NCBI GenBank assembly: GCA_021234155.1 | Contig: JAJEKV010000002.1 | Span: 9,477,630 to 9,541,629 of the forward strand | DNA from: Isoetes taiwanensis | Taxonomy: Eukaryota; Streptophyta; Lycopodiopsida; Isoetales; Isoetaceae | DNA length: 64,000 bases | Direction: 5' to 3' | Shown: positions 57,900 through 64,000 of the stretch, piece after piece | Layout: the number at the start of each line of letters is the position of its first letter | Numbering within the stretch: the stretch's first letter is position 1 | Position numbers and translations under genes: made by a program | Notes under the pieces: generated by a model | What the model was told of the DNA's origin: nothing | The model's database searches: none | The model's input: only the letters and a program-made list of their open reading frames with translations

Positions 57900-60800
57900 T
57901 TTATACCTATCGCTTACAAAACTCTAAACTTGACCTGAATAATTAATACAAGACAAATGCATTTTCCAAGGTGTCAATGAGCATTAAACAACAACAAACT
58001 CACTATGCCATTCCTCACAACAGCCTCCATCCCAACTTGCTTCCAACTCTTCTTCTTGGTTTCCTTTGTCTCTTCCTCTTCCCACTTCTATTAGAGGTTT
58101 CAAATTTTACCAAACTATTACTACACCCTTCCACTGCATTTCAGTGGGGATACATGCTTTGTCTGCTAGGAGCCCTGTGTGGCCGCCAACATCATCCATC
58201 TCCTTTCCTGCCAAGGTCGAGTCTCATGAGTGAATCAGTCACAGTAAATTAGCATGCCCTGGATCTTTTCTCTCGCCTCTTGACATCACTCTAGCAATGA
58301 CTTCTTGTAAAGATCTCCTTTGTCTTATCCAGTGCTAATCCTTGCCCTTTTGAGAGGTGAGACTCGTCTAAGCTATAATCTCAACTACATTCAGATGGTG
58401 GTTTCTCCCCATGAGGGGCCCCCATGTCCTCACATGGCCTCAAGTAGTCCATGCCCCCACAAATTGACCCATATTGAGATCCAAGCACCTCGTGAAAAAG
58501 ATCTTGATCCCTCGTGAGTTGCCTAACATTTGCATGACTCCACCAGTTTACATAAGCCGTCTTGGCTCCCCAGTGGACAGCCACAAAGATGTGCCCAAAT
58601 TTTGTGTGCCCTGCCTACAAGTATGGTCCTGGCTCCTAGAGGCGCTCACTTTAATCTCTCAGCCTTCACCTTCGGTTAGTGAATGTGACCTCAAGCCTCA
58701 TCGCTAATCTTCCTTGCAACTCCAATATGGCACATTGTATTATCTCTTCCCCTCGGGAGGTGTGTTCACTACAAATCCCCGCCTCTTCATGGACCTAGAT
58801 GACAAGAGAATTATATCCTTGCAAAATCAAAATAGGTTACAAATGATGATTAGAAGTTATACCCATGTATGCCATGTGTGTTCCACGCTGTTGGCTGAAT
58901 GTAGAGGAGCGGCCAATCCTCCTCATTCCCTGAGTGCTCGCTTTGAATGCCCTGTGCCTTTTCACAAGTACCACAATGCCATGCCTCTATGTATCGAGAT
59001 TAGTCTCTTGGTTGGAGTGAGAGGGTAATATCCTGTAGCCACTACCCATTGGCAAATGTTTTTGGTCCACTCCTTACTCATGTAAGCCGCCAACTCGGTA
59101 TTGCGATACTTCCTCAATAAGTCCTCCAATTTCCTAGAAGTTGCCTCCCTCCCACGCTTCTCCCCCTATATACCTTCACCGCATTATTGTCCCCTAGAGG
59201 ACCTTCTGCCCCCATACATAATAAAATCCAAGTTCCTTGGAATGCATCGCTATCGCAAGGCCACCTGTTTGATGTTCTTCCCCTCAGCAAACCACTCGAT
59301 CCAAGTTGCCTCTCCCCACGCATATATGCAAATTTGCACGCACATAGGAAAAAAACCTATGAAATTAAAAAACAATGTTAGTACACTTGTGATTTGTTTC
59401 CAAGGATTAGAGTTTCTGATGCTACTTTTTCACTTTATCTCAAGATGGGTATTCTCATCTCAGAATGATGCGGAAGAAGGTCAGCCAATCAGATCATCTC
59501 GCATAAGGACTCCTTTTAGTGCTTCTTGCATCCACTTTGTTATAGCTCCACTCTTTTGAGAATTGGTATTAACGTAGTTTCAATGGTAAAACCATTGAAT
59601 ACTCATCAAAGGCGAAGTGTGAAAAAGATAGAACCTCGTGATTAAAACCATAATACCACAATCAAATCAACACACAATAAAGTTGAGGAAGAATCAAGCA
59701 CTTTGTCGCTTAGAGCCTTGAAATGTAGAGTCCATGCAAATGGCTTTGTTCCCAAGCAAATTTCAAACATGGACTCCCTTTGATTGAGCCATAACTCCTA
59801 ATTGAAACAAAGTCTCCCTGCTCAAGGCTACGAACACCTAATCTTGATGTTGTTGAACCCACATACAATGCTAGTGGGAAGATTCTTCACTTTAGGCCTA
59901 TGTTACTTAACAACTCCCCTTTTCAATATCAGACACGCCCACTTTCAAATACATCATCCCTACACATGCTTTCCCTCGCCCATTCACTTCAAGTCTCAAC
60001 CTCCACCTCTCTCTTTCATGCATGTTCATTACACTACGCGTATGCGGTGCCATTGGACAAGTCATTTTACCCATTCCCTCAATCCTGTGAGATCCGTGGT
60101 GCTAGCTTGAACCTAACTCCAAAGGATGGGCCAACAAACCTACCAAGTGGCAGTGGCAAACCTTGATATTCTTGCAGCAGGTGATCAAACCCACAAGTGA
60201 TATGTGAAAGGCACTCGAAGGAAATAGAGCTGCCTCATTGTGAAATGGCACCGTAGCCCCTAATGCATGCCCTCTCCCCCTCTCCTCAACCTTCTTTCCC
60301 ACGCGGTGCCCAAGTGGACGGGTCTTTCCTCAGATCCACATGAGTGTTTGCCGCCTTGTCCCGAGGTCCACATATACCATTATCCTCGTATTGTGCATTA
60401 CAAGTTAGTATTAATCTACTTTTTTCAGGTGTAATCTTAATGACAAGCACCTCAAATGACTTAAAAAGCAAGATTTATAATCAAACACATAGCTGAGCAA
60501 ACACATATAACCTTGGACTCAAGGATTAAAACAAAAACACATGTATCAAAATAAATACCTCTTCAACGTCACATATGAATCCTTGTAGGGTCTTTTTAAC
60601 ACTCTCTCAGTAATCAACTTAGATAGAAATTCAAGTGTGTGCTTCATAATTCCTCCGCCCCAAGAACGTAAATCTTGGACCCTACCGTATGGATGTAGCA
60701 AGTCCAAACAAGCATCCGCCACCCCTTTGAATATCATCGTACAAAATGTTCTTCGTGATACCAATGTAAGTTGCCATGATCAAACAGCCATTTGAGGTGT

Positions 60801-60900
60801 TTCCTACTGATCTCAAAATTTCTAAGCTGAAATAAGAATAAAATGAAAATGACACCAAGTTGTTTCTTGCCGTTATCTCACTCTAAGTCGAAATAAAACA
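57900..60900 (-). other. Minus-strand gene-like region in the GC-rich element, unknown
   Basis: Open minus-strand segments with GT/AG-like borders suggest a decayed spliced gene converging on the plus-strand region. One exon-like block (60764-60549) reads LVSRRTFCTMIFKGVADACL and WGGGIMKHTLEFLSKLITER, ending at a GTATTT. Another (59097-58980) reads ELAAYMSKEWTKNICQW and VVATGYYPLTPTKRLISIHR. A third, between 59330 and 59200, spans several frames (WIEWFAEGKNIKQVAL). None belongs to a family I know. This is the most likely place for the element's transposase, if it has one. Frames change often. Confidence 0.3.
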
Positions 60901-61039
60901 TTAAACACAAAATCGTAACGCTTCTTTAAAGCTCCTTGAACTTACTCTCTTCTCTCGCTTCTAACTGCCTGCTAATCATGTTCCATACCGTGACAAGGGG
61001 CTTCTCCTCCTCCGCGCCTCGCTACTTCGGCTATCACCT

Positions 61040-61866
61040 ACACGCTAAATAACGGCAACTACACTCGCATGGTGATCCCGAGGGTGGGTCTTAACGCCCA
61101 CGCACTCTCATTGTATTGGTTTGTCCGCATGGCCGCGTAATTCAAACTTAGAACACCCGGATAGTCCACGCTATCTCTACCGGCCCAAACATTCTCATAT
61201 TCCTCGCCTCCTAATCACAGGGCAATGACAATGGGGATCCCTTGAGAGGGGATCACCACGGCGGGATAGCGCCCGCCGCTATCACCACGGGATCCCGAGG
61301 AGGGATCACGACGGCGATAGCGCCCGCGCACATTAGGGGTGATCCCGAGGAGGGATCCGCCACCGCGCCCTCGGGGATCCCCTGAGGAGGTACCACTCTA
61401 CGGATATAGCCCGGCCAAGTATCACTCTGCCGGTGATCCCGAGGAGGGGATCCGCCCGGGGTGCCCGCAATCCCGGGAGGAGGGGATCACCTCGCATGTG
61501 GATAGCGCCCGCCGCTATCACCATTAGGGGTGATCCCGAGAGGGGATCCGCTACCGGTGGCCCCGCATCCCGTGAGGGATCACCTCGGGCGATATCGCCC
61601 GCCGCTAATGTTTCATCGCACCGCGTGGGGATCCTGAGGAGGGGATCGCGGATGATCCCCGTGAGGCGATCTCGAGGCCACCCGCCGCTGGGATCTTCCT
61701 CGAGGGCGCTTGGACAGTACCCGGTTTGACGCTGGGATGGTCCGGGCCGACGAAGGCCCTGGGCCACCGTGACCCGGGTCTCAATCCACCTCGCCGGGAG
61801 ACCCGGATCCCCGAGGCTTCCAGAAATTCTATCTCCTGGATCACCGTAATCAAGGGTAAAGTATCC
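61040..61866 (-). repeat. Right GC-rich terminal repeat with about 95-bp period
   Basis: The module GGTGATCCCGAGGAGGGAT, followed by CCGCC and GATAGCGCCCGCCGCTATCA, recurs at 61338, 61432 and 61529 (spacing about 94-97 bp) with half-units between. GATAGCGCCCGCCGCTATC is itself a near-perfect palindrome. The array is the inverted, longer counterpart of the left end. Confidence 0.7.
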
Positions 61867-64000
61867 CTCGACCCCGTGAAATGGGTCATGGACATTTAAG
61901 ATGTTTGGACTAGTTGACTAATAATCAATGTTTGGGTGAAGAATTTAAACACCATATCTTAGATACTATGGTCTTGGACTCTTGAAGCTTCAAAGCAATA
62001 TTTACAATTGTGAAATCTGCAAATACACATGAAACGATGGCTCTCTTTTGCACCCCTTCTCATCTTAGGGAGCCCTTGTTATTCCAAGGCTTTCTACACC
62101 TTCCACGGGAATGGTCTTTACAAAATGTTCCAGTCTTCGAGAGATAGGACCATCAGATGGAAGCACGCATCGGCTCCTCGCCACCATAGAATATGTACCA
62201 CAGGATCATCCTATCTTCGTGCAACCAACAAGTAACGATCACAAGTGACATCGGTACGTTTGGTTTTTGCCTTCTTCTCTGATTCTCAAACACGAGTAAA
62301 TGACTTCTATCTAAGCCTAATTTTTGGAGCTGGAAATCTTTTGGGGGAGTCCCTGTCTGGTCTGCAAAACAGAAATAAATCCCCAGTTGGGGAAAATGCG
62401 ACCCTTTTGGTCACACCAAATAGGGTCTGTATCTATGGCACGGAATGGCAATTGTTGTACTTGTCTTCCTCCGCTGTGGGTATAACTTATTTGGATCTCT
62501 CTGTGAAACAGGCAGTTTTTCTTTTCTGAAATACGTTTGGCAAAGTTTTGACCATCCCACTGATGTTTTAGTTGTGGGCCAAAGTATATCCACAGGCCAA
62601 AAGCTTTTGTACAGTGCCTCAAACTCTACAATGGAAGAGGGAATATTTGAGGCTGCAGTTTAGAATGCTGGCTTTGTTCTTGCACCCAATTGGTCCAATT
62701 CAAAATGTCTTATTTTGTGTGGAGCCTTGCTGGTTCAGGATGCTAAATCTTACACTTGTTAGATGTTCACCATATGTGACTCATAGTTAACAATCAACAA
62801 CGAGTTCTTGACATGGGTTACCGCCTGCCTCCGGGTACAGGAATTCCAATGGCGTTAGCGCATGTATACCTGACACCACAATGTCTCTTTCTTTACATCA
62901 TTTCTAATGCCTGGCTTTTTGTCAACTAGATTCCAATGGTGACCTGATTGTTTTCAGTCGTGCCAAAGATACTACAAGCTCAGGTTGATTACGAACTCTT
63001 CAATTGCAGGGACTACATTTTCTGGTAAGGGCCAGCTGCCCATGACACATGTGGCCAGTCTATATGGTATCTTTACAAGTTGTGGTTGTAAATGTCTCAT
63101 GGGAAGCAAAGGACATGAAGTGTATGAGTACTATGAGAAGTGTGCAGATCCAACTTGGCTATCCTATTTGTGTAGAGTATGAAGCTGCCAACAAGCATTT
63201 CCTAACACTCCCAAACACTACTAGTTATTCTTCAATAGGAGCGGTATGGTTCTCCTGACAAGATTTCACCCTGCACGACTGTAAGAGCCTATGTCTTGGA
63301 AATTGCCTATGTCTTGCTTTTATTTTTGATGCAAGTAATAGCCACTGTTATTTTCTTAATCAAGCTTTGAAGCATGTCAGAAAGCAGCACACTAGTCACA
63401 AAATTGCTCAAGTTCTCAAGTGATTTCCAATTCTCTTTGCCTAGGGAAGGGTTTGACCTATCATCTCACAATTATACCAATAAGCATTGCGGTCGTCATA
63501 GCATTCCTTTTTTCCTGGTCTTAGTGATCATAAGCACACAAAGCTGAGAAAGACTACAGATCAATTAGGACGTCATTCTATCCTCCATACAAAGGAACTC
63601 CAGAGAGGTTCCCTATACAAAAAACTCCGACATGCACTACACAAGTTCTCCTGTATATTAGGAAGTAATAAACCGTTTATAAGGGTTCCTTGCCAAATGG
63701 AAAAGAATTGGCTGTTAAAAACTTGAGGCATCTAGCCAAGGACAAAAAGGAGTTTTGTAGCAGAGGTGGTCTCCATGAAGCATTAGCCATACAAACATTG
63801 TGAAGCTCTCTGTGGTTTTTTGTGCAGAGAATTCGCTTACAAGTTGCTTGTGTATGACTACATGCCTAATGGATCTTTAGACAAGTGGCTATTTTTATGA
63901 GAACCGTGATGCTGTTTTGGATTGGAAAAACGAGGTATCATATAGCTCTGGCACTGCACGTGGTCTGTCGCAATCAACAAGTACATCTTGGATATTAAGC
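61867..64000 (+). pseudogene. RLK3: decayed G-type lectin receptor kinase
   Basis: After resuming the RLK upstream sequence at about 61872, coding homology to RLK1 starts near 62034 (MALFC-like, degraded signal peptide). It runs to the window end, where it breaks off in the kinase domain. Recognisable parts include FYLSLIFGAGNLLGESLSGL, WQSFDHPTDVLVVGQSISTG (about 62537-62597), FSGKGQLPMTHVASLYGIFT, a CGCKCLMGSKGHEVYEYYEK block (63085-63144), then membrane-span and kinase fragments (MPNGSLDKWLF region near 63860). Small insertions and deletions break nearly every 100-200 bp. It is clearly non-functional as written. The kinase catalytic loop lies near the window edge (GHLDIK-like, 63985). Confidence 0.85.

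Larger units (their letters stand above)
52532..61866. mobile_element. 9.3-kb GC-rich inverted-repeat element
   Basis: This element was recognised because it splits a sequence that is continuous in RLK1 and RLK2. The left end reads GGATACTTTTTACCCTTGAT and the right end is its inverted counterpart, with ATCAAGGGTAAAGTATCC ending at 61866. Similarity continues inward through GATCC, GAGATA and GGCCCGGACCAT blocks. A GGGTCA-like stretch flanks both sides, so a target-site duplication of about 7-10 bp is plausible but eroded. Long GC-rich ends and that duplication size would fit a Mutator-like element, but I recognise no transposase inside. Confidence 0.7.

Noticed and set aside
61236-61700. CRISPR-like regular repeats
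   Set aside because: The repeats are degenerate, GC-rich and contiguous. They have no unique spacers and no cas genes, and the host is a eukaryote.
61333-61895. Arg/Gly/Pro-rich frames of up to 144 codons on both strands
   Set aside because: They run through the GC-rich 95-bp terminal repeat. Stop codons are rare there because of composition.

Overview
The window is nuclear DNA of a land plant. It holds an intact G-type lectin receptor kinase of the plant type, a spliced ADA2-type zinc-finger exon, a PPR fragment, plant-like GT-AG introns, LINEs with pentanucleotide tails and large DNA transposons. Gene density is very low and nested transposons dominate. That fits a large, repeat-rich genome, and a fern, lycophyte or other non-flowering lineage seems likeliest to me. 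The lineage is inference only. I saw no rRNA, tRNA, CRISPR or organellar gene set.

Layout. 1-7.95 kb: sparse DNA with a minisatellite, a truncated LINE, one ADA2-like exon (minus strand), a 262-bp MITE and an internally repeated stretch. 7.96-17.41 kb is a 9.46-kb segment repeated in direct orientation at 25.79-35.25 kb (copies A and B). Each copy carries the same DNA transposon, complete in A (12097-18579) and cut off in B. 18.6-21.8 kb: no recognised gene. 21.8-24.4 kb (minus): receptor kinase RLK1, the only largely intact gene, with one frameshift. 24.4-25.8 kb: RLK1 upstream DNA and a LINE relative that keeps an ORF1 end but shows no reverse transcriptase. 35.25-35.64 kb: PPR fragment. 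35.66-46.91 kb: an 11.25-kb transposon related to A/B, with a 1.7-kb element nested inside. 47.7-52.1 kb: two LINE copies around a truncated receptor-kinase copy (RLK2). 52.5-61.9 kb: a 9.3-kb GC-rich inverted-repeat element inserted in the upstream region of a third, decayed receptor kinase (RLK3, 62.0-64.0 kb).

How the parts relate. The transposons at 12.1-18.6, 35.7-46.9 and 36.0-37.7 kb begin GGGT and are bounded by 4-bp direct repeats (GGGT, TAGG, TCTT). The two large ones pair a spliced plus-strand transposase with a converging minus-strand region. The transposase has a D / WSDG / HGKG core and a C-terminal conserved domain. The 4-bp target duplications and DDE-type core make the Sola superfamily my leading guess, but this is untested.

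A sequence-quality signal matters for anyone using this annotation. Between copies A and B the differences concentrate at CAG/CTG trinucleotides, which turn into CG, CCG or CGG in either copy. The receptor-kinase gene is largely free of this. The pattern looks like systematic base-calling error at CHG-methylated sites in silenced transposons, so many frameshifts in the transposon genes may not be real.
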